A DNA stretch of 64,000 nucleotides from Streptantibioticus_C sp963761325 (GCA_963761325.1 CAVXGZ010000001.1:62001-126000); one strand, 5' to 3'; counted from the first letter of the stretch, positions 34,913-44,110 are shown. Numbers and translations are program-made. The notes: generated from the letters alone by a model not told the origin.

Positions 34913-36397
34913 TCAGAGCGGCGGATCCGTCCGGGCTATCGCGCGCAGGGCGCCGGGGGCCAGCCGGGACAGGAGCCGGGCGCCGAGCGCTTCCGGGGTC
35001 ACCGGCGCCACGGCCGCGTTGCGCGGGGCGGCTTGCGGGGCGGCGTCGGCCACGCGTCCCGGCGGGTAGCCGCGGAGCCGGTGCGGCCCGCGCCAGGCCG
35101 ATGCCGGCGTTATCGACCAGCGGCTCCAGCCGGCCCAACTCGTCCAGCCGGCCCACCGCGCCGTGCGTGTCGGCGACCTGTCGAACCGTTCCGCGTACGG
35201 ATCGCGTCCCGCGGCGAGAGCGAGGGCGCGGGCGAGGGCGTGGGCGTGGGGCCGGGCGGTGGACCCCGCGGTGGGCGAGGGCCGCGTGGTGGAGCCGGGC
35301 CGGGCAGTGGGCGAGGGCCGGGCGGTGGGCGCCGCGCGCTCCGAGGGCTCCGGCCGCGGTGGCCGGGCCGGGGGATCGGACGGGACACCGTGCTCGGGGC
35401 GGACCCGGTCGCCGGGCCGGCCCGGATCCCTCGACCGGATCGGCGCGGTGCCGGGGGCGTCCCGATCGTCCAGGGCGGCCGGGCTCTCGGGTCCGGCGCC
35501 TGCGGCGGATTCGTGCCGGGCGGCGAAGTCGGCGATCCAGCGGGCGAGTTGATCGGGTCTGGTGCGCGGGACCCAGTGTTTCGCCGGGAGGGTCCGGCGC
35601 AGCAGGCCGGGGGCCCAGTGCTCCAGGTCGTCGTAGACGCGGGGCGACAGGAACGGGTCACCGGTCGGGGTGATGAGCTGCACCGGGACGTGGGCGTAAG
35701 GGTCCGGGCGGGGCCGGCGCACCCGGCGGCGGACGTTGTCGCGGTAGAGCCAGGCGCCGTGGGCCGCGTCCTGCGGGAGGGAGGCGGTGGGGTAGTCGTC
35801 GGAGGGCAGCCGCTCCGCGCGGGCGAGGAGCTTCGGCCACCGGCGTCCGAGCACGCCGCGCCAGGCGAGTTCGGGCAGGACCGGGGTGTGCAGCGCGTAG
35901 ACGTACCAGGACTTGGCGCCCTGGCCGAGGACTTGGGCGGCCCGGCGCGGGGTGGGCCGGCGCAGGCGGTGCCGGACCCAGTGCCCGAAGTGGTCCAGGG
36001 ACGGCCCCGAGATGGAGGTGAAGGAGGCGATCCGCCCCCTGGTCCGCGCCACCGTGGCGAACTCCCAGCCCTGCACGGAGCCCCAGTCGTGGCCGACCAG
36101 GTGTACCGGACGGTCCGGGCTCACCGCGTCCACGACGGCGAGGAAGTCGTCGGTCAGCCGCTCCAGGCGGAACCCGCCGCGCAGCGTGGACGGCGGCGTC
36201 GACCCGCCGTGGCCGCGCACGTCGTAGACCACGACGTGGAAGCGGTCGGCCAGCCGCTCCACCACCAGCGACCAGACCTCCTTGCTGTCCGGATAGCCGT
36301 GGACCAGGACGACCGGCGGGTGCGCGGGAACGCCGTACGTGGCGACGGACAGGGTGATCTCGCCGCTTCGCACCGTGCGACGACGGGCCTCGTCCAT
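34913..36397 (-). CDS. alpha/beta hydrolase carrying the remnant of a C-terminal SDR domain
   Basis: A 494-residue frame from ATG 36397. Residues 1-300 form an intact epoxide-hydrolase-like alpha/beta hydrolase: VVLVHGYPDSKEVW, VVYDVRGHGGS, PVHLVGHDWGSVQGW (nucleophile Asp), and PTGDPFLSPRVYDDL. I recall relatives that continue into a complete short-chain dehydrogenase. Here a Pro/Ser/Thr/Ala stretch (TARPSPTARPGSTTRPSP) replaces the Rossmann start. A neighbouring frame still reads LVDNAGIGLAR, the NNAG strand of an SDR. The original frame then resumes only at the end: HRLRGYPPGRVADA, VAPVTPEALGARLLSRLAPG. The cofactor motif and the Tyr-Lys pair are gone. The hydrolase half may still work. 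Confidence 0.75.
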   Translation of the reverse strand: MDEARRRTVRSGEITLSVATYGVPAHPPVVLVHGYPDSKEVWSLVVERLADRFHVVVYDVRGHGGSTPPSTLRGGFRLERLTDDFLAVVDAVSPDRPVHLVGHDWGSVQGWEFATVARTRGRIASFTSISGPSLDHFGHWVRHRLRRPTPRRAAQVLGQGAKSWYVYALHTPVLPELAWRGVLGRRWPKLLARAERLPSDDYPTASLPQDAAHGAWLYRDNVRRRVRRPRPDPYAHVPVQLITPTGDPFLSPRVYDDLEHWAPGLLRRTLPAKHWVPRTRPDQLARWIADFAARHESAAGAGPESPAALDDRDAPGTAPIRSRDPGRPGDRVRPEHGVPSDPPARPPRPEPSERAAPTARPSPTARPGSTTRPSPTAGSTARPHAHALARALALAAGRDPYAERFDRSPTRTARWAGWTSWAGWSRWSITPASAWRGPHRLRGYPPGRVADAAPQAAPRNAAVAPVTPEALGARLLSRLAPGALRAIARTDPPL

Positions 36398-36563
36398 GCT
36401 GTCCACCCCCCATGCCCCGGCTCCGGCACGCGTGGCCGGTCCGCGCTCCGGGCAGCGGGAGGTCACGCAGCCGGACTCGCCGACTACGCAACGAATCTGA
36501 CATCAACGAATGTGACAACGACCGATGGCTGAGTCAAGCGGTTCCCTGAGCCTGTGGATAACT

Positions 36564-36618
36564 CACCCCTACGGGAGGGTCAACCTGAAGGACTACGCAC
36601 TGTCACACCTACGGGGGG
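36564..36618 (+). repeat. direct repeat pair upstream of the ABC transporter operon
   Basis: CACCCCTACGGGAGG (36564-36578) and CACACCTACGGGGGG (36604-36618) match at 13 of 15 positions and start exactly 40 bp apart, about four helical turns. They may be operator half-sites. A perfect DnaA-box-like TGTGGATAA lies just upstream at 36553-36561. Confidence 0.5.
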
Positions 36619-36655
36619 ACGACAACTGTCAGTGTGTGCGTCTAACGTCGGATTC

Positions 36656-37603
36656 GTGAATGTGATCGAGACCGAGAACCTGACCAAGCGGTACCCACGG
36701 GTCACCGCTCTGGACGGGCTGACCATGGACATCGGGCCTGGTGTGACCGGGCTCGTGGGTGCCAACGGGGCCGGCAAGTCCACGTTGATCAAGATCCTGT
36801 TGGGGCTGTCGCCCGCGACCACGGGCCGGGCCAGCGTGCTCGGGCTCGACGTCGCCGGCGAGGGCACCGGGATACGGGCGCTGGTGGGCTACATGCCGGA
36901 GCACGACTGCCTGCCACCCGACGTCTCGGCCACCGAGTTCGTCGTCCACATGGCCCGGATGTCCGGCCTGCCGCCGACCGCCGCCCGCGAGCGGACCGCC
37001 GACACGCTGCGTCACGTCGGCCTGTACGAGGAGCGGTACCGCCCGATGGGCGGCTACTCCACCGGCATGAAGCAGCGCGTCAAGCTGGCCCAGGCCCTGG
37101 TCCACGACCCGAAGCTGGTGCTGCTCGACGAGCCGACCAACGGCCTCGACCCGGTCGGCCGGGACGACATGCTCGGCCTGATCCGCCGCGTGCACGCCGA
37201 CTTCGGCATCTCGGTGCTCGTCACCTCCCACCTGCTGGGCGAGTTGGAGCGCACCAGCGACCACATCGTGGTGATCGACGGCGGGCAGCTGCTGCGGTCC
37301 TCCTCGACCCGGGAGTTCACCCAGGCCACCGCGGCGCTCGCGGTCGAGGTGACCGACACCGACCAGCACCCGGACGGCACCCGGGCCGCCCTCGCCGCGC
37401 TCACCGCCGCCGGGCTCACCGCGCGGGCCGACGGCCACCTGCTGCTCGTCGAGATACGGGACGAAGCGACGTACGACCTGGTCAGGGACTCGGTGGCCGA
37501 CCTCGGCCTCGGCCTGATCCGGATGGAACAGCGCCGCCACCGTATAGCCGAGATCTTCACCGGGGCGCACGAGCCGGAGCACGCGCCCGCCGAGACGGCC
37601 TGA
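36656..37603 (+). CDS. ABC transporter ATP-binding protein
   Basis: A 315-residue nucleotide-binding subunit. The start is GTG 36656 (VNVIETENL) or GTG 36662. Neither has a ribosome-binding site, but TAACGT lies 7 bases before the first, so a leaderless mRNA is plausible. Motifs: Walker A GLVGANGAGKSTLIKILLG, YMPEHDCLPPDVSATEFVVHM, signature GGYSTGMKQRVKLAQALVHD, Walker B LVLLDEPTNGLDPVGRDDM, and switch His in VTSHLLGELE. This is the CcmA/NatA-like exporter type, with two separate ATPases (this one and 38599) and two permeases in one operon. I recall the same four-gene layout in Streptomyces. The exported substrate is unknown. Confidence 0.92.
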   Translation: MNVIETENLTKRYPRVTALDGLTMDIGPGVTGLVGANGAGKSTLIKILLGLSPATTGRASVLGLDVAGEGTGIRALVGYMPEHDCLPPDVSATEFVVHMARMSGLPPTAARERTADTLRHVGLYEERYRPMGGYSTGMKQRVKLAQALVHDPKLVLLDEPTNGLDPVGRDDMLGLIRRVHADFGISVLVTSHLLGELERTSDHIVVIDGGQLLRSSSTREFTQATAALAVEVTDTDQHPDGTRAALAALTAAGLTARADGHLLLVEIRDEATYDLVRDSVADLGLGLIRMEQRRHRIAEIFTGAHEPEHAPAETA

Positions 37604-37696
37604 CCACCGCCGCCCGGCGACCACGACATTCGAGCCACGACAGGCGAGCCATGACCAGGACCACCCGGCCGACGAGCCGGAACGAGGGAGCGGACC

Positions 37697-38598
37697 GTGA
37701 CCGTACCCACAGGTGAGGCGCCCCCGGGGGCCTCCCTCTACGACATCGGGTACCGCCACTACGAGGGCGGACGCCTCGGACGGGCGTACATCAGGCGGGC
37801 GTTGTTCTCGCAGAGCCTGCGGGGCGCGTACGGCCTCGGGCTGTCGGCCAAGTCGAAGATCCGGCCGATGACGCTGTTCGCCGTGATGTGCCTGCCCGCG
37901 CTGATCATCGACGCGGTGACGGTGTACACCCACCTGACCCGGCTCCCGATCCAGTACCCGCGGTACGCCATCTACCTGCAGGTCGTCGTCGGGCTCTTCC
38001 TCGCCGCGCAGGCGCCGCAGTCCGTCTCGCGCGACCTGCGCTTCAAGACCGTCCCGTTGTACTTCTCGCGGCCGTTGGAGCGGGTGGACTACGTGGTCGC
38101 GAAGTTCGCGGCGATGGCGGCGGCGCTGTTCATACTCACCGGCACGCCGCTGGTCGTGCTCTACGTCGGCGCGCTGCTGGCCAAGCTGGACTTCGGCACG
38201 CAGACGGCCGGCTTCGGCAAGGGGCTGGTGGCCGCCGCGCTGCTGTCCCTGCTGTACGCCGGACTCGGGCTGGTGCTGGCCGCGTTGACGCCGCGCAGGG
38301 GGTTCGGCGTGGCGGCGGTGATCGCGGCGCTCACCATCCCGTACGGCGCGGTGAGCAGCGTGCAGGGCATCGCCGACAGCCAGGGGCACGTCGCGATCAT
38401 CGGCTGGCTCGGGCTGTTCTCGCCGATCACGCTGATCGACGGCGTGCAGACCTGGTGGCTCGGCACCTCCTCGGCGTTCGTCGGCGGCTACGGACCGCAG
38501 AACGCGCTGGCGGGCACGGTGTACCTGCTGGTCGTGCTCGGCCTGATCGGCGGCTCCTTCGCCCTGCTGATGCGCCGCTACCGGAAGGTGGGCATGGG

Positions 38599-38602
<4 letters not shown>
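37697..38602 (+). CDS. ABC transporter permease
   Basis: A 301-residue membrane protein from GTG 37697, with a weak GAGGGAG site. It begins with a soluble SLYDIGYRHYEGGRLGRAYIRRALFSQSLRGAYGL segment (given as recognisable pieces YRHYEGGRLG and FSQSLRGAYGLG), followed by six hydrophobic helices: MTLFAVMCLPALIIDAVTVY, VVVGLFLAAQAPQSV, FAAMAAALFILTGTPLVVLYV, VAAALLSLLYAGLGLVLAAL, and a final TVYLLVVLGLIGGSFALLM. This matches ABC-2-type permeases of two-ATPase systems. It sits between the two ATPase genes and overlaps the second by ATGA. Confidence 0.88.
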
Positions 38603-39516
<914 letters not shown>

Positions 39517-39529
39517 AGGGAGCCGAACC

Positions 39530-40303
39530 ATGTCCGCCACATACGCCATGCAGGCCGAGCCCGTCACACCGGCGCCGTTCGCCGTCTGGAACGGCACCGT
39601 CGCCCGGCTCACCTACCGCGCGCTGCTCGGGCGGCGCCGGGCGCTGTTCCTGTTCGCGCTGCCGATCCTGTTGCTGGTGATGGCCGCCGCGGTGCGGTCG
39701 CTCAGCGGTCCCGACGACGGGATCACCAGGACGCTGCTGTCCGGATTCGCGATCGCCACGATGGTCCCGCTGATCGGGGTGATCGTCGGCACGGGAGCGA
39801 TCGCCACCGAGATCGACGACGGCTCGATCGTCTACCTGCTGTCCAAGCCGATCCGCCGCTCGACGATCGTCCTCACCAAGTTGTGGGTGGCGATGGGGGT
39901 CTCGGCGCTCTTCGCCGCGATACCCACGTTCTTCGCCGGGGTGATCCTCGACGGCAACAGCCGTCACCTGGCGGTCGCCTACGGGGTCGCCGCGGTGGTC
40001 GCGTCGGTCGCCTACAGTGCGATCTTCCTGCTGCTGGGCGTCGTCACCCGGCACGCCGTGATCGCCGGACTGGTCTACGCGCTGGTCTGGGAGACGTTGA
40101 TCGGCGGGCTGGTGCCGGGCGCCGGCACCCTGTCGGTGCAGCAGTGGTCGCTTGCGGTGGCCTCCAAGGTCTCGGACGGCGGGGCCATCACCTCGCAGGT
40201 CGGGCTGCCGACCGGGGCGGTGCTGCTGGTCGTGGTCACGGTGGCGGCCACCTGGTTCGCCGTGCAGCGACTGCGTTCGCTGAAGCTGGCGAGCGAGGAG
40301 TAG
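39530..40303 (+). CDS. ABC transporter permease
   Basis: A 257-residue ABC-2 permease from ATG 39530, with AAGGGAG upstream. Six hydrophobic helices are visible: LFLFALPILLLVMAAAVRSL, IATMVPLIGVIVGTGAIATEI, LWVAMGVSALFAAIPTFFAGVIL, VAAVVASVAYSAIFLLLGVV, AVIAGLVYALVWETLIGGLVPG, and AVLLVVVTVAATWFAVQRLR. The segment GTGAIATEIDDGSIVYLLSKPI between helices 2 and 3 is typical of this family. Last gene of the four-gene transporter operon, 13 bp after the second ATPase. Confidence 0.9.
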   Translation: MSATYAMQAEPVTPAPFAVWNGTVARLTYRALLGRRRALFLFALPILLLVMAAAVRSLSGPDDGITRTLLSGFAIATMVPLIGVIVGTGAIATEIDDGSIVYLLSKPIRRSTIVLTKLWVAMGVSALFAAIPTFFAGVILDGNSRHLAVAYGVAAVVASVAYSAIFLLLGVVTRHAVIAGLVYALVWETLIGGLVPGAGTLSVQQWSLAVASKVSDGGAITSQVGLPTGAVLLVVVTVAATWFAVQRLRSLKLASEE

Positions 40304-40345
40304 GAGAAGCGGGCGCAGCGAGGGGGCCGGCCGATCGGAGCGGGG

Positions 40346-40978
40346 ATGACTGGGGACGACGCGGGGCGGCGGCTCGGCCGGGAGGCGCTGCGACGGCTGG
40401 CCGCCACCGGCCGGGTGGTGGTCGAACCGGGACTGACCGACGCGGAGTTCGAGCGGATCGAGCGCGAGTACGGGTTCGAGTTCGCGGACGACCACCGCGG
40501 GTTCCTCGCGGCCGGCCTCCCGGTCGGCTTCCGTTCCGGGGCCGACGCGGCTTCGCGCAGTGCACGCGGCTGGCCGCACTGGCGGGGCGACGAGCCCGAC
40601 CGGATACGCGAGCGGCTGGAGCGGCCGGCGGCGGGCGTGCTGTTCGACGTCGAGTACAACGCCTTCTGGGCGCCGCGGTGGGGCGCCCGGCCGGCCGCCC
40701 TGGCCGAGGCGTTGCAGGTGGCCCGGCGGCGGCTGGCGACCGTGCCGCGCATGGTGCCGGTCTACGGACACCGCTACCTGCCGGCCGGGCGTGGCACCTG
40801 GGGGCACGCCGTGCTGTCGATGTACCAGACCGACATCGTGGAGTACGGCGCCGACCTCGCGGGCTGGGTGCACCGCGACCTCGGCCCGGACCCGGCCGCC
40901 ACGACGGACCCGGCGGCCGACCTGCCGCGGGCGGCGGCGCGGATCACCGTGCCGTTCTGGCGGGATCTCGTCGACTGA
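40346..40978 (+). CDS. SMI1/KNR4-like (SUKH) protein
   Basis: A 210-residue soluble protein from ATG 40346. LTDAEFERIEREYGFEFADDHRGFLAAGLPVG near residue 33 is the start of the SMI1/KNR4 (SUKH) fold. It is followed by a conserved mid-segment (FDVEYNAFWAPRWGARP, RMVPVYGHRYLP, LSMYQTDIVEYGADLAGWVHRDL). SUKH proteins are often immunity proteins against nuclease toxins, but longer variants like this one also occur as stand-alone genes. No toxin gene is adjacent here, and the broken toxin at 49.6 kb already has its own downstream partner. It follows the ABC operon by 42 bp and could be co-transcribed. Confidence 0.7.
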   Translation: MTGDDAGRRLGREALRRLAATGRVVVEPGLTDAEFERIEREYGFEFADDHRGFLAAGLPVGFRSGADAASRSARGWPHWRGDEPDRIRERLERPAAGVLFDVEYNAFWAPRWGARPAALAEALQVARRRLATVPRMVPVYGHRYLPAGRGTWGHAVLSMYQTDIVEYGADLAGWVHRDLGPDPAATTDPAADLPRAAARITVPFWRDLVD

Positions 40979-41029
40979 CGCGCGGGCGCCGTCCCGGACG
41001 GCTCGGCGCACACCGGCGCGGGATGCCTT

Positions 41030-41827
41030 CTAGAGCCCGAGCAGGTCGGTGATCTGGCGCATCTGGTGGTCGAAGTAGGCGTCGAGGGCGTCGATGGTGT
41101 TGGCCAGTTGGCCGAAGAGTTCAAAGCTGACGGCGCCGAACAGCTGGGTCCAGCCGAGTGCGCCGAGAGCGAGGAGGGGTTCGGGCAGGCCGGGGGCGAG
41201 GTCGTCGCGGGCCCGGGCGAGGTCGACGCGCACGGCCTCGGGCAGCCCGCCGGGTCCCGGATCCTGCAGCGCGCCGGACGCGAAGCCGTCAGCCAGCACG
41301 CGGATCAGCGCGGCCGGGGTGCGGGTCGCCGCGGCCACCGTGTCCGGCGGGGCGGCGTAACCGGGCACCGGGCTGCCGAACACCAGGGCGTACTCGGCGG
41401 GATTGCCGATCGCCCAGCCGCGTGCGGCGTGGCAGATGGCGAGCCAGCGGCCGCGCAGGTCGGCGCGTTCGGTGATCCGGGAGTCGGCGGACTCGACGGC
41501 CGCGCCCAGGTCGTCGTAGGCGTCGATGATCAGGGCGGTCAACAGGTCGTCGCGGCTGGCGAAGTAGCGGTACAGCGCGGAGGAGACCATGCCCATGTCG
41601 CGGGCGACGGCGCGCAGCGAGAGGTTCGCGCCGTCGGTGGCGAGGTGGCGGCGGGCGGTCGCCTTGATCTCGTCGATCATCTCGGCCCGCACGCGTGCCC
41701 GGATCGATCCGGCGGCCCGTGCCGGCCGCGCCCGCCCGGCGGTTCCCGCGTCCCCGGCAGGCTCCGCGCGGTCCGCCGGCCCCCTCGACCCCGCCGAACG
41801 GTCGGGTTCCGCCGCTCCTTCAGCCAT
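41030..41827 (-). CDS. TetR-family transcriptional regulator
   Basis: A 265-residue regulator. I chose ATG 41827 (MAEGAAEPDRSA); the ATG at 41857 would begin inside the likely operator. After a Pro/Ala/Arg-rich leader of about 45 residues comes the helix-turn-helix (MIDEIKATARRHLATDGANLSLRAVARDMGMVSSALYRYFASRDDLLTALI, given as LSLRAVARDMGMVSSALYRY). The C-terminal ligand-binding part resembles the WHG-type TetR domain (WLAICHAARGWAIGNPAEYALVFGSPVPGYAAP). It is divergent from the GNAT gene and may repress it and itself through GAACACCGTTC at 41852-41862. Ligand unknown. Confidence 0.92.
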   Translation of the reverse strand: MAEGAAEPDRSAGSRGPADRAEPAGDAGTAGRARPARAAGSIRARVRAEMIDEIKATARRHLATDGANLSLRAVARDMGMVSSALYRYFASRDDLLTALIIDAYDDLGAAVESADSRITERADLRGRWLAICHAARGWAIGNPAEYALVFGSPVPGYAAPPDTVAAATRTPAALIRVLADGFASGALQDPGPGGLPEAVRVDLARARDDLAPGLPEPLLALGALGWTQLFGAVSFELFGQLANTIDALDAYFDHQMRQITDLLGL

Positions 41828-41851
41828 ACGGAGATTGTCGCACGCGGCCGT

Positions 41852-41862
41852 GAACACCGTTC
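41852..41862. promoter_or_regulatory. possible TetR operator
   Basis: GAAC-ACC-GTTC is a short perfect dyad of the GAACGGTGTTC type common for TetR regulators. It lies 25 bp upstream of the TetR start between divergent genes. Confidence 0.4.
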
Positions 41863-41970
41863 TCGTTCCCGTGCGCTGCCCCGCCCATTCGCCGCGCCCG
41901 CCCCGGCGCCCGGTCCGGTCGTCGGATATCCGGTGCGGTCGCCGCGGGCGGCGTGATACGGGTTCGTGCC

Positions 41971-42861
41971 ATGGATGACGTGGTGACCGGGCGGCTCGTG
42001 CTGCACCTGATGACCGTCGCCGAGGCGGAACGCGTGGTGGCCGGGGTGCCGGGCGGTGCCGACCGGTGGGCGGACGGGTATCCGCACGAGGGCGACGTGC
42101 TCGGGGCCGAGGGGCTGCTCGGCCGTTGCGCGAGCGGCGAGAGCCCCGGCGCGTTCGGGAACTACGAGATACGCCGCCGCGCGGACGGCATGGCGATCGG
42201 CGGCATCGGGTTCAACGGGCCGCCGGAACGGGACGGCAGCGTGACGGTCGGCTACGCGCTCGTCCCGTCCGCGCGGGGCAGCGGTTACGCCTCGGAGGCG
42301 TTGCGCGGCCTGCTGGATCTCGCCAGGGCCCGCGGCGTCCCCCGGGTGCAGGGCGACGCCGACCTGGACAACGTCGCCTCGCAGCACGTCATGGCGGCGG
42401 CGGGCATGCGGCAGGTCGGGCAGGACGACCGGGTGAAGTACTACGAGATCACCTGGCCCGCGCCATCCGATGATCCCATCGCGCCTGGTCCCGTCGCTCT
42501 TGGCTACACCGTCCCTGGTCCCGCTGCTTGCGGTCCTGCAACACCCGGTTCCGCCGCCCCCGCTCCTGCTGCTCCCGGCCCTGTCGCTCCTGGTCCCGCC
42601 GCCCCCGACCCCGCCGCTCCTGGTCCCACCGCACTCGGTCCCGTCGTCCCCGCTTCCGCCGTTCCCGGTCCTACTGGTCCCGCTCCCGCCGCGCCTGGTC
42701 CCACCACACTTGGTCCCGCTGCTCCCGGTCCCGCTGCTCCCGGTCCCGCTGTCCCCGATCCGGCTGCTCCCGGCCTCGCCGCGCCCGATCCCACCGCCCC
42801 TGCCCCTCCCGGCTCCACCGCTCCCGGATCCCCCATCCCCCGTCCCGCCGCCCCCTCCTGA
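41971..42861 (+). CDS. GNAT N-acetyltransferase with a long Pro/Ala-repeat tail
   Basis: A 296-residue product from ATG 41971 (MDDVVTGRLVLHLMT). Residues 1-160 form a complete RimJ/RimL-type GNAT domain: the acetyl-CoA-binding loop VGYALVPSARGSGYASEALRGLLDLA and the closing FNGPP and MAAAGMRQVGQDDRVKYYEITWPAP. The domain normally ends here. Instead about 130 more residues follow, made of AAPGP, AAPDP and VAPGP units. The tail uses CCT, GGT and GCT codons rarely seen in the neighbours, which marks it as expanded repeat DNA rather than old coding sequence. The GNAT part should acetylate an amine or protein N-terminus; substrate unknown. The tail is probably disordered. Confidence 0.8.
   Translation: MDDVVTGRLVLHLMTVAEAERVVAGVPGGADRWADGYPHEGDVLGAEGLLGRCASGESPGAFGNYEIRRRADGMAIGGIGFNGPPERDGSVTVGYALVPSARGSGYASEALRGLLDLARARGVPRVQGDADLDNVASQHVMAAAGMRQVGQDDRVKYYEITWPAPSDDPIAPGPVALGYTVPGPAACGPATPGSAAPAPAAPGPVAPGPAAPDPAAPGPTALGPVVPASAVPGPTGPAPAAPGPTTLGPAAPGPAAPGPAVPDPAAPGLAAPDPTAPAPPGSTAPGSPIPRPAAPS
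42480..42860 (+). repeat. minisatellite-like repeat coding the Pro/Ala tail
   Basis: Degenerate 15- to 18-bp units around GGTCCCGCTGCTCC recur about 20 times, with perfect neighbouring copies at about 42713-42750. All three forward frames stay open through the tract. It is not CRISPR-like: units abut without spacers. Beyond the stop, 42862-43034 continues as GAACCGCCCGCC-type repeats with no gene. Confidence 0.8.
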
Positions 42862-43034
42862 CGCTCCACCTGACCGGCCCCGCCACCCCCGCCGGCGAAC
42901 CGCCCGCCGCAGCGGCCCGCCGAACCTCCTGCGGAACGGCCCGCCGAACCGCCCGCCGAACCGCCCGCACAACCGCCGCCGCACCGCCCGCCCAACCTCC
43001 GGAGGAATCCCGCCCAACCTCCGGCGGAACCCCG

Positions 43035-43457
43035 TCAGAAGCGGAAGACCGGGCCCGTGTCGGCGTCCAGGGCGCAGGCGTTGGGGTAGGTCTGGCGCCA
43101 GTCGACCGGGTGGCCGCGGAACGTGCCGGCGGCGGTCGCGGTGACCGGGTCGTCGGCGGTGCCGGAGCACTGCGGCGAGGGGGTGCCGGGGAGCAGGTCG
43201 AAGTCGCCGTCCGCCTTGGCCAGGTCGGCGCACGCGGCGGTGGCCTGCGGGTGGACGCTGTGCGCGACGTCGTCGCAGTTGAGCCGGACCCCGCGGATCC
43301 AGGTGTTCCGCGAGCCGGACACGGTCAGGAACAGCCCCTTCGGCGTGGCCGCGTTCGCCTCGGAGAGCCCGGCGAGGCCGGCGGATCCGGCGAGCGTTCC
43401 GACCGCGCACCACGCGGCGAGGGCCGGCACGTAGCGGCGCGGAAACGGAACGGGCAT
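43035..43457 (-). CDS. subtilisin-inhibitor-like (SSI family) secreted protein
   Basis: A 140-residue protein from ATG 43457, with GGGAGG 5 bases upstream. A signal peptide spans about residues 1-36 (ALAAWCAVGTLAGSAGLAGLSEANA). The mature part has the SSI layout: four Cys for two disulfides (LNCDD, AACADL, PQCSGT, NACAL), DGDFDLLPG, VTATAAGTFRGHPVDWRQTYPNAC and the terminal GPVFRF. SSI proteins inhibit extracellular serine proteases. The reactive loop after the third Cys reads CSGTADDPV instead of the known CPMVYDPV. It is one residue longer and lacks the usual P1 Met or Lys, so target specificity is probably altered or inhibition lost. Confidence 0.88.
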   Translation of the reverse strand: MPVPFPRRYVPALAAWCAVGTLAGSAGLAGLSEANAATPKGLFLTVSGSRNTWIRGVRLNCDDVAHSVHPQATAACADLAKADGDFDLLPGTPSPQCSGTADDPVTATAAGTFRGHPVDWRQTYPNACALDADTGPVFRF

Positions 43458-43625
43458 GCGGGCCTCCCGGTCGGCGGACGTGCGGAACCCTCGCCACACC
43501 ACCGCGTCCACCGAACCCCCGGCAAGCGGCCACGCCGCCCGGCCCCGGGTCGACGGGCCCGGTTCACCCGCCCGGCGCGTTCGAATCGCCTTGCCGGGCC
43601 CGCCGGACCCGCGCAGGATGATCGG

Positions 43626-44018
43626 ATGAGCGACGAAGCGATCGATCTGCGAAGCGTGCTGGCCGGGTTCGAGCAGTTGTGGAGCCCGCGGATCGTCACC
43701 CGGGTGAACGACTACGACGTACGGGTCGCCAAGGTGGCCGGCGAGCACGTCTGGCACGTCCATGACGACACCGACGAGTTCTTCCTGGTGATCGACGGCG
43801 AGCTGAGCATCGCGCTGCGCGAGGAGGGCGGCGAGCGCACGGTCGGACTGCCGCGCGGCGCGGTGTTCGTGGTGCCGCGCGGCGTCTTCCACAAGCCGTC
43901 GTCCGAGGCGGGCGCGTCGATCATGATGTTCGAGCCGGCCGGCACCTCCAGCGTCGGCGACCGGCACGACGCGGTGCCGGACCACGTGGACGCCACCACC
44001 GGCCACCCGCTGGACTGA
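43626..44018 (+). CDS. cupin domain protein
   Basis: A 130-residue single-domain cupin from ATG 43626. The first cupin motif is HVWHVHDDTDEFFLVIDGELSI (two His and a Glu as metal ligands) and the second is LPRGAVFVVPRGVFHKPSSEAG with a third His. It resembles small mannose-6-phosphate-isomerase-like or sugar-binding cupins without further assignment. It is divergent from the inhibitor gene, with a GC-rich 168-bp upstream region, and convergent with the arylamine acetyltransferase gene. Confidence 0.88.
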   Translation: MSDEAIDLRSVLAGFEQLWSPRIVTRVNDYDVRVAKVAGEHVWHVHDDTDEFFLVIDGELSIALREEGGERTVGLPRGAVFVVPRGVFHKPSSEAGASIMMFEPAGTSSVGDRHDAVPDHVDATTGHPLD

Positions 44019-44110
44019 CCCGGCGCCCTCAGGCCGGCCCGGCGAGCCAGTCCATGCGCCGGACCCTACGCGGGGTGGGCGTCAGGCGCAGCCGGCCGGG
44101 TCCGGGCCCG

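Noticed and set aside
36553..36561. Replication origin suggested by a perfect TGTGGATAA box
   Set aside because: A single DnaA box without a cluster, AT-rich unwinding region or dnaA/dnaN neighbours.
42470..42860. CRISPR array in the repeated tract at 42.5 kb
   Set aside because: Units are degenerate, 15-18 bp, contiguous and without spacers; no cas gene is present.
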